DNA of 64,000 nt from the NCBI RefSeq assembly GCF_014805685.1, contig NC_060911.1, positions 10,709,212 to 10,773,211 of the forward strand, written 5' to 3'. Position 1 is the first letter of the stretch; the number at the start of each line of letters is the position of its first letter. Source of the stretch: Silurus meridionalis (taxonomy: Eukaryota; Chordata; Actinopteri; Siluriformes; Siluridae). The notes under the pieces were generated by a model, which ran no database searches, had not been told where the DNA came from, and worked only from the letters and a program-made list of their open reading frames with translations. This document shows, piece after piece, positions 42,310 to 54,753 of the stretch. The translations under genes were made by a program, and so were the position numbers.

Positions 42310-42830
42310 TGAATTTTGTTTTATGCAGCAGTATCGGAAAGTTTCAAGACTAGTTTTGTAACAGATGGCAGCAAAAGGCTGCATGCACAGTCACAGGGAG
42401 CACCAACTTTCATAAGTCAGTTTGTCAAAAGACATTGTATCGTGTACAAATGGTGTTATTCTGACCATGTGTGTTACCACGTCTGCTATTCTGACCACGT
42501 GTGCAGTCTGTCACAGAGCTCTCATAACACATAAGTTTCTCAACAGAAACAGCATGATCTCAATTCCACACACACCCTACTCGCTAGATTTGACTCCTGC
42601 AAACTTCGCCTTCTTCCTAAAGATGAAGATGAAGCTCAAGGGTTGCTGTTTTGACACCATTGCAGAGATCCAGCATGAATCAAAGAAGATGCTTGACACG
42701 CTGTGAAAAGAAGACTTCCATTACACATTCCAGAAGTGTCAGGAACGCTGGGAGCGCTGTATTGCAATGCAAGGGGACTATTTTGAAGGTGTGTAAATGT
42801 AGATTAAATAAAGTACTTTCTTGCAAAAAG
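42310..42830 (+). pseudogene. Mariner-type transposase remnant, C-terminal half
   Basis: The frame 42422-42706 includes PHTPYSLDLTPANFAFFLKM, the mariner third-catalytic region (HxPYSPDLxPxDFxLF type, D in SLDLTP), and the end KEDFHYTFQKCQERWERCI follows a stop. The 5' flank shares 'GGGAGCACCAA' and 'AAAGACAT' blocks with 59345-59560. The first catalytic region is absent. Confidence 0.75.
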
Positions 42831-42907
42831 AGCCAGCCTCATATAATTCATACAATCTGTAAAGCTGCTTTGATACAATGTCCATTATGAAAAACACAAT
42901 AGAAATA

Positions 42908-43862
42908 CAGTGGAACCCGGTTATCTCGACCTCGGTTAACTCGACAACCCTATTAAGTCGACGTTTATAAAGTGGAACCGGCAAATTCTCGCTTTTTCTA
43001 AGCATTTTTTATCGGTTATGTCGACTTTTTTTATGTCACCGAACCCTAATATCTCGAGCACAATGGGGGAAAAATTTGCCATTTAACGTCGGTTATCTCG
43101 GTGCAGCCGCAGAAGAACTTGCGGAAGTGGCGGAAAAATCAAGGCTTACAGCTGCTACAGGTGTTGTATTGTATACTGGTGAATTTCTGCTGTTAGTTAG
43201 TGCACATATGCCTTTTGTTGTTAAATGTTATGCAATGAACGGGAAGCGAAAGCCGCGCTTGGCGGCGCGGAACGTGTGATGACCATCCAAAAGCATAAAA
43301 TGAACACCGGCAGGATCGGAGGGGGGGGGGAATCCGCAATGCGCTTTGGGAAGAAAAGAGCAGCCGTTGAGAGAGTGCCGGTGGGAAGGCACGTACCGGG
43401 ATACACATGAGCGATAACAACGACCGCCGTGAACCAACATATACCAACAATAACGGACAGTGAGAGTGTGGAAGTTTAAATAGGAGCTGGTGATGAGGAT
43501 AAACGAGCTCCATATGTGCGCGATTGAAGCGGAGCTTCAGAGAAAGCGGCCGAGAAAGCACCTGCCACGCTGAAGGGGGCCGAAGGGGGCGTGGCAGGTG
43601 GATTCCTGACAGATAAACATGTACTGTATGTATTTTTATAGCATGCCTTCATCAAACAAATCGCGGCAACGCCGTTGTGTAAAAAAAACCTTCAAAAACA
43701 CGTGCATGCACATTCTCATTTATTAACGCACATCATGTACATAAAGAAATTTCAAGCACGTTAATATATTGCCGCCATATTGATTTTCGTTTATCTCGAT
43801 CATCGGTTACCTCGATGCTTTTTGGCGACCCCCTAGGACATCGACATAACCGGGTTCCACTG
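42908..43862. mobile_element. pogo/Tigger-like non-autonomous element
   Basis: The left CAGTGGAACCCGGTTATCTC and right (reverse complement) CAGTGGAACCCGGTTATGTC are flanked by TA at 42906-42907 and 43863-43864. Additional GTTATCTCGAC-type motifs are paired inside. The GC-rich middle (43220-43615) is unlike the AT-rich ends and may be a further insertion. No transposase is found. Confidence 0.8.
43560..43608. repeat. GC-rich perfect-stem hairpin
   Basis: CACCTGCCACGC is followed after a short G-rich loop by GCGTGGCAGGTG. Confidence 0.85.
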
Positions 43863-43917
43863 TACATTCGAATTAAATTAAATTGTATTGAATTTGTAGC
43901 TAAAAGCTTTCATTTAT

Positions 43918-46290
43918 TCAATTCAATTAATTTTTATTTGTATAGTGCTTTTAACAATGAACATTGTCTCAAAGCAGCTTTACACAGATAATGTGGTGAT
44001 TAAAAATGAATATGTTCTTTATAAGTGTAAGTTTGTCCCTGATGAGTGAGTCGGTGGCGACTGTGGCAAGAAAAAACTCCACGAGATGGCATAAGGAGGA
44101 AATCTTCAGAGGAACCAGACTCAAGAGGGAACCCATCCTCATCTGGGTTGCACTGAATGTCCATTTATAGCAGATATACGATGTTGCGGGGTACAGTGAT
44201 GATGATCAGAAGCGAAAAGTATTCCTGAGTCAGTGTAGGAGACTGTTGACATTAACTACAGTCCAAATCCATCCTCAAAGCTCCTGTTCTTACTCCGGAA
44301 TTTCATGGAACCACCCAAGGTGTTGATGAGAAACCGTCCCAAGCTGCACAGAGTGGCCTCCAGTCGAAGAGAACACTATCCAGAGGCAGGCCTGGACGAA
44401 GTGGGAAGATCCACAATATTAATATATAATATATAATAATATATAAAGATATTAAGTGTCCTTATTGTTGTATGAAAGTTAATGTCAATGTGCAGTTTGG
44501 ACTCTGGCAAGACTCGCTATGGCAGCACAACTACAAGGGAGAACCAGAAGGTAACACCGACATGAGGGATCTCTGGGATAAGAGACGACCCACTACACGA
44601 CTGTCAAAGAACCTGAGTGAACGTGTAAATGTGAGGGGAGGACAGCATACAAATATCCCAGTTCACCAAACACTCTTTATCCATGTTCCCTCCAGATCTG
44701 AGCCTTTACCTGAGAAAAAATCTACTGATCAAAGACTCGACTAAATAAATATGTTTTCAACCTCGACTTGAACACTGAGACTGTGTCCGAGTCCCGAACA
44801 CTGATTGGAAGGCTGTTCCATAACTGTGGGGCTTTATAAGAGAAAGATCTGCCCCCTGCTGTAGTCTTCATTATTTGAGGAACCAACAGATAGCCAGCAC
44901 CTTTTGATCTAAGTAGGCGTGGAGGATCATACTGGTACAGAAGTTCACTCAGATACTGCGGTGCGAGACCGTTAAGTGCTTTATACGTCAGTAGTAATAT
45001 TTTATAATCAATGCGAGATTTGATTGGGAGCAGTGTAGAATAATTAAAACAGGGGTGATGTGGTCGTATTTCCTAGATCTAGTGAGGACCCTTGCTGCTG
45101 CATTCTGAACTAACTGAAGCTTATTTATGCACTTACTCGCACACCCAGACAGTAAAGCGTTACAGTAGTCTTATCTAAAAGTAACAAAAGCATGAACTAG
45201 TTTTTCTGCATCCTGTAACGACATCATATTTCTAACTTTAGCAATATTTCTAAGGTGAAAGAAGGCGATTCTGGTGATATTATTCACGTTAGACTCAAAG
45301 GAAAGACTCGGGTCAATAATAGCACCAAGGTCTTTGACAGCCGTACACGCTGAAACAGAAACACCATCCAGAGATGCTACATAATCGGAAAGTTTGCTTC
45401 TAGCTGCATGTGGTCCTAGTAAAAGTACTTCTGTCTTATCTGAGTTGAGCAGAAGAAAGTTATTAAGCATCCACTGTCTAATGTCCTTTACACACTTCTC
45501 AACATTGTTAAGCTGATCTCGCTCATCTGGCTTTGCTGAAATATACAGCTGTGTGTCATCAGCATAGCAATGGAAGCGAATCCCATGTTTATGTATAATT
45601 TCACCAAGAGGCAGCAAATATATAAAGAGAAAAGCAGTGGGCCTAAGACAGATCCTTGAGAAACAAACTTTACCTCAGAGAGTGTGGAGAACTCACCATT
45701 AATAGTCAAATTAGACCTGAGCCAAGAGAGAGCTGTTCCCTTTATTCCAACAACGTTCTCAAGTCTAGCAAGCAGTATAGTATGATCAATGGTGTCAAAA
45801 GCTGCACTAAGGTCGAGCAAAACAAGTAAAGAGACAAAACCCTGATCAGAGGCCAATAACAGGCCACCTTAATTAGCACCGTCTCTGTGCTATGATGAGG
45901 CCGAAATCCTGACTGATACATTTCAAAAATGTTATTCATAAGTAGGTGTGAGCATAACTGCTGTGCTACAACCTTTTCTAAAATTTTGGATATAAAGGGG
46001 AGATTTGATATTGGTCTGTAGTTGGACAACTGACATGGGTCAAGGTCAGGTTTCTTAATAAGGGGGTGGATAACTGCCAGTTTGAAGGATTTAGGTACAT
46101 AACCAGTGCTAATGGAAGAGTTTATTATTTTTAAAACAGGTTCAATTACCTCTGGAATTATCTGTTTGAAGAAACTTGTAGGCAAGGGATCGAGAATGCA
46201 GGTTGATGATTTTGATGAGGAAATTAATACAATTAAGTCATTCTCATGAATAGGAGTGAAGCTTTGTAATTGATTGTCTGTTATAATTAT
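43918..46290 (-). mobile_element. L2-clade LINE, second long copy
   Basis: It has the same structure and orientation as 12995-15480. Frames 45742-46185, 45488-45856 and 45171-45617 cover the RT ([37 protein letters not shown]) but are split by frameshifts and small deletions. The 3' UTR runs from the GAATT-type tail at 43918. Over about 150 bases from 13863 and 44753 I count four differences, so the two copies are similar in sequence. Confidence 0.92.
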
Positions 46291-48009
46291 TATTCAGCAC
46301 GGTAGCAAATTATGATCAAATGTCTGCTTACTCTGAATTAGGGTCTGTAAAAATATAGATTTCTTATGACACTGGCAATAAAATAATCTTATAAATCGTA
46401 AATTCCCATTACTTGTAGACAGCATCTACAGTTTATATACAGTGTAAGAGTGTTTCTGTAGGTATACTGCAGACCAGGAGTTAAAATTTTTGTAGTTGTA
46501 ATTTTTTGTAATTACTACGTACCTATCATATTATAAAGTCAACACTCATTGCAATCCATAAAAAGTATGAGACAGCAATTGAATGACTTTAATGCAAGAT
46601 TATTAAAACTAAACATGAAAATTAGAGTAGAGGGCACTGTCTCATTCATACGTAAACCGTATCACCTACTGCATCTTTACTCATCAAATTGAATTACAGT
46701 AGATGTTAATTGTTTTATTTACTCCAGTGAATGAATTGCTAAGTTTGTGTCAGTTATTTCGAGATCTCTTTGAATGAAATCGCTTAAACTTCAACCCACT
46801 CGTATTTCGCAACCCCCTACAACTGCCTACACCTTAGTCAAACACACACGCACATAATCACACACTCACACCGAAGAAGCAGGCTCTGAGATGAGAGATC
46901 AGACAAGTGAGACAGGAAGTGGTTCTTCTCAAGTCATCATGCTCTTCAACCTCATTCACTCGCAATCTCTCGCTCACTCATTGCCGCTTCTGCTGCCCTC
47001 CCTCTTATTAAGACACTTTTTGGGAACTACAATTCCCACTATGCTCTAAAAGTAAGGTATAGTAATAATCAGAGGATGTAGTTTTGGGTTTTTTTTATTT
47101 TACATCTTAACAGTAGGACATTCTTAACAGGATTTTAGCTGATTCCCTGGAGATTTTTTGTAGTATTACACTCTGCAGAACTCCTGGTCCTAGTCAAGTT
47201 TAATTATTATAGATGTTTAATGTGAATTTTAAACTTGCATTTAATTGAAAAAGATTGTGTGGACACCCTCACTGCCAACACTCACTGCTAATACTAACAA
47301 TTTTATTAGTCTGTGTATCTGAAAGACTTATTTACGAAAGCTAAATAATGTAAAAATGTGATTGTGTAGGTATGCACCACTGGTGCTGGAGTTATAGTTT
47401 GAAACTCAAGTCTCAATAATTTGAATTAGTAATGAAAATGCTACATGATCTCAGTAGAACTGCTTTTTAGCAAAAGTTTCACCATTAAATTCATCATTAA
47501 AACATTTGATGTATTTGGTACAATCAGCTCCTAAAGGATATCATGCAATTTTAATCAATGAAAGAAAAAGAGATCCACAGGTCAGATGTGCAAAGAACAA
47601 GCATAGCCTGGACAACACACCGAGAAAATGTATGAAAAGAAAGCATGCTGAAGGAAATATTGGGGGAAATCAATGTCTGGTCTGATGAGACCTTGTTTTG
47701 GAAGGTCAAAATCCCAGTTCATATTCAGGTTAGTTTAGGGTATTGCCTGCCTGTACAGTATGAGCTAGCTGTGAGCTAACAACACAACTGACTACTCAAA
47801 GTGCGAGTCACCAAGTCAGACCTGGCTGTTTTCACTCAAGGTATGTTTGGGAACACGCCAAAGTTTGGGAAGGTGCCAAAAACCCAGGCCAGGAGAGAAA
47901 CTTTCCATTATGATCTACATTATATAGACACCTCCTCCTGCTGGTAGATGATCATCAGGCTGCAATGTGGCCAGACATTCAATCAAAGTTATAAATACAA
48001 AAGGTATCA
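46291..48009. other. No gene seen; possible decayed Tc1 scrap
   Basis: AT-rich. Near 47680 'TCTGGTCTGATGAGACC' looks like the Tc1 SDET motif, with 'GATCCACAGGTCAG' upstream, but nothing more can be aligned. Confidence 0.4.
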
Positions 48010-48215
48010 TTTTCAAAGTTGTAACACCTTCTGGGTTGGGGTTCAGGCTCCGGTATTGCCAAACCGCCACTCTGGGGCCCTTTAGCAAGGCCCTTAACCT
48101 CTGTGCTCTAGGGGTGCTGTATCATGGCTGACCCTGTACTCTGACCCCAGCTTAGAAACATCACTAAGAATTTCACTGTGCTTGAAAATTACATGTGACA
48201 AGAATAAAGCACCTT
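48010..48215 (+). mobile_element. SINE fragment
   Basis: It shares 'CCTTTAGCAAGGCCCTTAAC', 'CTGACCCCAGCTT' and 'TTTCACTGTGCT' with the SINE at 37185-37432. The 5' A box is missing. Confidence 0.55.
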
Positions 48216-49051
48216 TTTTCATTTCTTTTTTTTTCTTTTCCTTTCTTTACTTTTCTTTTTCTTTTCTTTTATTCAATCAGGACCTCACATGGTTTACAAA
48301 TCACAAGATATCAAACTTTACATTTAATCTAAAAGAAAAAGAAGTAGAAGAACTGATGAAAATGTCAGGATCCAGATGTGCAAAGCGGATCAAGATATGA
48401 CTCAGAAGACTCGCGGCTTTAATCGCAACCAAAAGTGGTTTGAATACATACTGAGAAGACTTTGTGTAACTTAAATGCTAAAAATCCTGCTTAAATCCAT
48501 TTGTATCCATGTGTATTCAAGATTGTGTTGCTACAAGAATGGAAATATTTAGATGAGGCACAGTGGTGCACTGTAAAAGTATTGACAATCAGACAGGCAA
48601 GACATGGATCCATGAAAGCAGACAAAGAATTATTTGAACGTCTGCCTAATATTTAAAGACAAAATGCTGCTGACACCCAATACATAGAAGAAAAGGATGA
48701 TTGCGCGTAGTCTTCATGCGCTTCAGAGCGACTGTAAAGAGTGGAAAAACAGTCTAATGTAATACAGTAAATGCACCACAAGACTGGTCTCTTTCCTCCA
48801 AGAGACTGCAAAATGTCTTTTAATAGTAGTTATATATACATTGCACCAAGCCTCTTGCTTTCGCTCCATGTTGGCAGGTGTAAATGGTACGACAGCACTT
48901 TGATCATCCTGTATAGCTGCATGTTGTACATCCGTAGGGATGCATAAAGAAGAAACTAAAAATGAACTGATAATGCATAATCTCTAAAACGAGTGCTCAA
49001 CTGTCACAATTACAACTGTGCATGTTTGTGATAGTGTTTGTGATCAGTAGT

Positions 49052-49118
<67 letters not shown>

Positions 49119-49617
49119 TGTAAGAGCACACAAGCGTGCGCTTGTGTGGTAAGAGCTCAATGCAGGTGTTTCCTGTGAGAGAAAGAAAGAAGAGAGACCG
49201 AGTGAAAGCGAGTGACAGAGAGAGAGAAAGAGCGAGAGAGGCAGACAGGCTTGTGGTTGAATGTGTGTGTTTCACCGACCCTTGAGTGTTCAATTGCCGG
49301 AAAATCTGAACTGACCTACGAATTTTTCAAGCCATGTCATAACATTATGTCTTTCCTTCTCTCTCACCCTTTTACATACAGATATATCCATACACACTCA
49401 CAGGTATAGACACACACATGAACACATGCCTATAGTGCTGCTAAGCATCAATGGCAAAAACAAGTTAGGATTTTTCGGATATATAACGGATGATTAAATG
49501 TAAAAAAGTGGAATTTGAAAATGTAGACATCGGTGCAATATTGGTGTTTGATTCTAATGTATGACAAAAAAGCAAAGAAACTTTTTTTTCTGTAAGAAGA
49601 ATCTTCACAGTGGCTGT
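48216..49617. other. No gene seen; CT-rich tract and (TG)n
   Basis: A T/C-rich tract at 48220-48270 and (TG)n at about 49046-49114, with GA-rich DNA at 49180-49245. No exon-like frame. Confidence 0.6.
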
Positions 49618-49940
<323 letters not shown>

Positions 49941-52810
49941 TTCTACTGTCATATATCAGTATGTATATACTTGTATATAGTAGAATATATATTTATATAG
50001 CAAAGTATACTATAAAAAATAAGTAAGTGACATATGCAAAATCAAAGCAAACTTCTATATATAATAAACCTTTTCTCATTTCAAAACAGTGAATGAAAAG
50101 ACTTACCATTCACAAATATACAGGATGCATAGCATAGATTAATATTCTAAAACTCCTATTACAGCACTTATTTAAGCATGACTTTCCTAAAAACATTAAA
50201 ATAAGTGAAGATCTAAGGGGTCACTGAGCAGTAGCTTATTTCTTTAAAGATCACTAGCCATTAATTAGTGCGAAAAAGTCATTTTTTTCATATGTATATT
50301 TACCATCCACCTTAAAACATTCTTAGGATTGTTATGTAATTAACGATAGATAACTCTAGTTGACTTTACGTGAGCTCAATGTTTTATTATAGTTTGTGCG
50401 TGAAGCACAAAGGGATCAGACCATCTTGGTGAAGCTCGGGTAGGATTCAGAAGGTTGTGAGAAAGCCGAGAGCTCCTACTGGGAAGTGGTTTTGGGGTTT
50501 TGTACCCTCGATAGTTTTCTAAAAGCATCTGCTTAAAGCCACTGTGTCTATAGACCACATCATTTACCATTAAACTCATGCAGAGCTGTTTTTGTTGAAC
50601 AATTCTTTCAACTCCAAATTGTATATCTAATATGCATGTAAGACCTGCTTGTAACAAAAAGCTAAAATCATCCAAATGTACAATTTGAAGGTTCAAAAAC
50701 CATTAAAGGACACATTGAAAAGTTTCTTAGCATCTTAGCATTGATATAATTTGTAGTGATCTCCACAGTCACCATAATAAAATACACACAGTCAGTATAG
50801 CTATGCTTTTTTAAATTAGACAATGTTCACATAGATAACGTTGTTATTTTTTTACAGTCTATCATATGTGCATGATGAAAGATTTCAAAATTGAAGATGG
50901 ATGATGTACTGTTAATGGAAGTGAATACATGTTTAGTACCATAGTTAAGGTAGACATTCTGTTTTTTGTTTTCTCTTCTTCGTGAACTCACACATGCATC
51001 AGTACACACATGAAAAACAGGATAAGTAGCCAGGTGTCTACTTCACTCATGGGAGATTTCAACTATCTACACAATTTCTGTATTCTCTCTCTTTTGTACA
51101 CAGACCCATTTCTTTACACACCGGTTTTACACACTTGAGCTGGGCAAACACACCACAGAGTTAAATATCATCATTAACTAAGGCAACAGGTTTTTTTCTT
51201 TCTCAGATTCTAAATGGTTATTGAAGTGTCAGCAACATTAAAAAATCGAAGTCTTCGACTGGGACTAAGAATGAGCTCTACACGTCCTACACATGAACTG
51301 AGTTGTTGTGTTATTATGTTGCTTAAAAATAGCAAATAAGATTTTCCTGGCAATACATGACGCAAAGAAAAATTGTCGTATGTATTTTAAATGACAGCTT
51401 TAATGCAACATTAAATTGAAATGAACAAAGGCAAATATATAATGCAGTTTTTGTGTCGTTGTTTATTTGCACCTTGATGTTTATTACAATGTGTATGTGT
51501 GTTTAACACTTTTTTATAATACGTTATCGTATCTCCATAATATCATGAACAATCTTTGCGTTCTTAGTTGGTGTTCAGTGAATTAAGCGGTTTAAATTAG
51601 ATGAAGAATAACCGGGACTGCGTTACTCAACGACTTGTTCATGATATTGTGGGGATACTTTAATGAATTACTAAAAAACAACGGCAATAAAAAATATCAT
51701 TTTTAATACCACCATTATGTAATTTTAATTGACTTTTAAGAGTGATCTCATTTTACCCAATCACTTCTACAACCAAACAAAAAAACCCAGAAAAGGCAAA
51801 AATGAAGCATTTTACAACAAATCTTGCAAATATACAAAAGATTGTGATATTACATTAAAATGCAAACTCTCATTATGATTTAATAAACTGTTTTGTCCAG
51901 CAACCATAATTCAGCACACTCATAAAAACGTGAATGTATTTTCTAACTATACAATACTAGTGTCTGCACATATGACTCGTAGAAGCTTTTATGACCATTA
52001 TACTATATAAATAATTCTGAATTGAATATATGAAAAGGGTTTTTTTTGTATTTTTTTTTCATTTCGTTTTTCTATTGCTTCTAGAGATTTGACACACCAG
52101 TATTTTTGCTGGAGAAGAGAACAAAACCATTCGTACGGTATGTACAGTTTATTAAACATACTGTAATAATACAATTATCAAATCGAATAGATCTCTGTAG
52201 TCTTCTCTCTACTGGCTGATTGGATTTCTATTGTGGAATCATATTAAATATGTACTGCTGTTTACCCTCAGTAAAAGTGTATCCAGCAGCTCTTAGTGCC
52301 AGGTAGGGACAGAGAGATGCTACAGACTGACGTGAAAGAGTTTTCGGAGTATTTATTGTAATAGAGTTGTTTCACTTAAAAACGTCCGGAGGCATTGAGG
52401 GAGAGATCAAAGAGAGTGAATTCATGAATATTATCTTCAATGTGGGAAATAGCATTTGAATATTTTGTATACATTTCTGTATACAACGTATTATTCATGA
52501 AACTTCCAAATACATTATAATCAGAAAATGTATTTTATGTTATAAAAAGTTGGTAAATAACAAGTCTACATGGTTTGGATTACACTCAATTCATGTAACT
52601 GAATAACGTATAAAATCATGGGCTCTCTGTATATGCTTCTCTCCTGCCTAGGGGACCCCAGAGTCCACTCAGAACAACAGATCTAAGGCGCTTGGTTAAA
52701 GGGATGCCTAGCCATTCAATTCTAAAAAAACAGATGAAATAAATATGACTGGATTGAGCACATGATCTGAGATGCTTTCTTATTGGGTTTTGAATAACTT
52801 CAGTAAGTCC
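49941..52810. other. No gene seen; includes rhoh 3' flank
   Basis: AT-rich. Minus-strand AATAAA hexamers at 52352-52357 and 52148-52153 could serve rhoh, whose stop is at 52811-52813. A 106-codon minus frame at 50376-50696 has no recognisable motif. Confidence 0.4.
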
Positions 52811-53401
52811 TCAAGAGACGTGGCACGGATTCAGATCAAAGAATCTCCGGCGAGTTCGCTTGCGCGCCTGGTTGACGGCCGTGCGCACAGCACACTCAAA
52901 CACTTGCTGAATGCCACGATTGATGAGAGCAGAACATTCCAGATAGCCTTTCGCTCGAATTTCATGAGCCACCTTCTTGCCTTCTGATGCTGTGGTGCAG
53001 CGGTCACGATACGGCCCCATCTCCCGGTGGTCTGTCTGAGTGCCCACCACTAAGACAGGCACACGAGGCAAATATTGTCGCACCTCCGCCATCCACTTTT
53101 GCTGAATGCTGGCCAGTGTGGAAGGGTTTGCCACTGAGTAGCACAACAGGACCACGTCAGCTTGCTGGTAGGACATGGGGCGGATCTGGTGGAACGTGTC
53201 GTTCCCCGCTGTGTCCCATAAACCCAAGCTAATCTGGACGCCGTCCATAAAGACATCCACGCCAGTGTTTTCATAGACGGTGGGCCTGTAGCTGTCAGGG
53301 AATGTCTCTGAGGTGAAGCGCACCAGCAATGCCGTTTTGCCCACAGCACAGTCACCGACGAGTACACACTTCACCGACATACCAGTCGTCCCGTTCATCA
53401 T
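52811..53401 (-). CDS. rhoh: RhoH, GTPase-deficient Rho-family protein (196 aa)
   Basis: RhoH is a haematopoietic, constitutively GTP-bound Rho protein that recruits ZAP70/LCK in lymphocyte receptor signalling (family knowledge). The whole ORF lies in one exon, as in mammals. The P-loop is GDCAVGKT (16-23), with C18 at the position of Ras Gly12; switch I has T41; switch II is DTAGND, with N67 in place of Gln61. Both changes fit the family's loss of GTPase activity (human has Ser and Asn). [12 protein letters not shown] (77-88) preserves the two tyrosines of the reported ITAM-like stretch, TQTD stands at the NKxD position, and CSAL follows. The C-terminus CHVS is a CaaX box for prenylation. 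A second in-frame Met (residue 8, [10 protein letters not shown]) is closer to the mammalian start; I kept the first, with A at -3. Confidence 0.95.
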   Translation of the reverse strand: MMNGTTGMSVKCVLVGDCAVGKTALLVRFTSETFPDSYRPTVYENTGVDVFMDGVQISLGLWDTAGNDTFHQIRPMSYQQADVVLLCYSVANPSTLASIQQKWMAEVRQYLPRVPVLVVGTQTDHREMGPYRDRCTTASEGKKVAHEIRAKGYLECSALINRGIQQVFECAVRTAVNQARKRTRRRFFDLNPCHVS

Positions 53402-54256
53402 TTTGACGCTCTGTGTAATTCTTTTTCTTTGTAAAAATCCAAGGTAGTTCCTAAGTCCTCAAGGGAAAAGTAGGAGCACAAAAGTGGTCATTGTTTTGTA
53501 AGAACTGTGAAGTGCCACACAACAAATACCCGTTAGACCTTAATTCACCGAACTGCAGTTCATATAAAGTTCAAGATGTTTCCTTTTCTTTTTTGTTGTC
53601 AGTGTAATTTTTAAAGCAGGCCATTACGCTGTCCACTCAGGAGGATGTTCTCGTTTCAGTCATGGGATGAAGATCTTTGAGGAAAAAGACTTTTCTTCAG
53701 TTTTTCTTCAGAAACAGCGTAAGCAATGGAGACGTGCTCTGCTGTCACAGTGTAGGCCTCTCGTAGCTTCACTCCTGTTTGGCTCTCATCCAAAAACACC
53801 TGCTAATTGCTCTTATTTTCTAGATTAGAGAAAAAAAAAACATGACGAAGTTGAATGCACGTCCTAAAAGACATAATATCTTTCTAAAAAGATTCACTCG
53901 TTTATTTGAGCACTAAACTCTATCACCAAAAAAGAAAAAAAAGTAATCCTGGTTTGTAAGTCCGGCTGTGTAGTGAAATAAAGTGTGCTTTGCAAAACTC
54001 TATTTAGATATAAAGTTTCATACAGATATAAAAAATGTTCTATAACTGTATAATGAAACCTCCCTCTCTAATAGTATATGCAATAAATTCTGTACATAAA
54101 AATATGAATATACCTGAACAGAAATCGGGCAAATTCAGTACACAATTTAACATTAAAATTTCAGTTCTTGGCCATTAACGGTGGCACCAAATCACCTCAG
54201 AGTATTTAAAAATGACTTTGAATGACCTATTCAAAATAAACACACTCACAAATGTG

Positions 54257-54296
<40 letters not shown>

Positions 54297-54547
54297 ATAT
54301 GCATCATATAAATATATTATTGAATGACCTATATGAGGCTATGTGTATATATAAATAAAATTAAATGAATAAAGTTGGTGCTTCTATTGTGGCAAAAATA
54401 CAGAAAGCGGTAGACGTGTGTTTATATTCGTCCATTTATTGTCTCGACTTGTCTGTTTTGTTTATTTTCCGTAAGAAATGTAGTTTTCATCAAAAATTTA
54501 AAAACATAACTGAAATAACTGAAGATTTTTCAGTATAAAACATTTAA

Positions 54548-54610
<63 letters not shown>

Positions 54611-54686
54611 GAAAATACTTTAATAAAACCTTTTTCTTTCAATATAGAATCCAATTTTTGAACAAGTAATTCAGTGGATATCTGGG

Positions 54687-54753
<67 letters not shown>

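Noticed and set aside
47660..47720. Tc1 transposase pseudogene around a TGGTCTGATGAGACC motif
   Set aside because: Only one short motif is recognisable; the flanks cannot be aligned with any Tc1 copy in the window.
50376..50696. 106-codon minus-strand frame between chrna9 and rhoh
   Set aside because: No motif, no splice context and no recognisable relative; the length is not surprising in this much non-coding DNA.
52987..53232. Plus-strand frame and a shifted minus frame (53050-53367) within rhoh
   Set aside because: They are shadows of the intact rhoh ORF, which has full Rho-family motifs.
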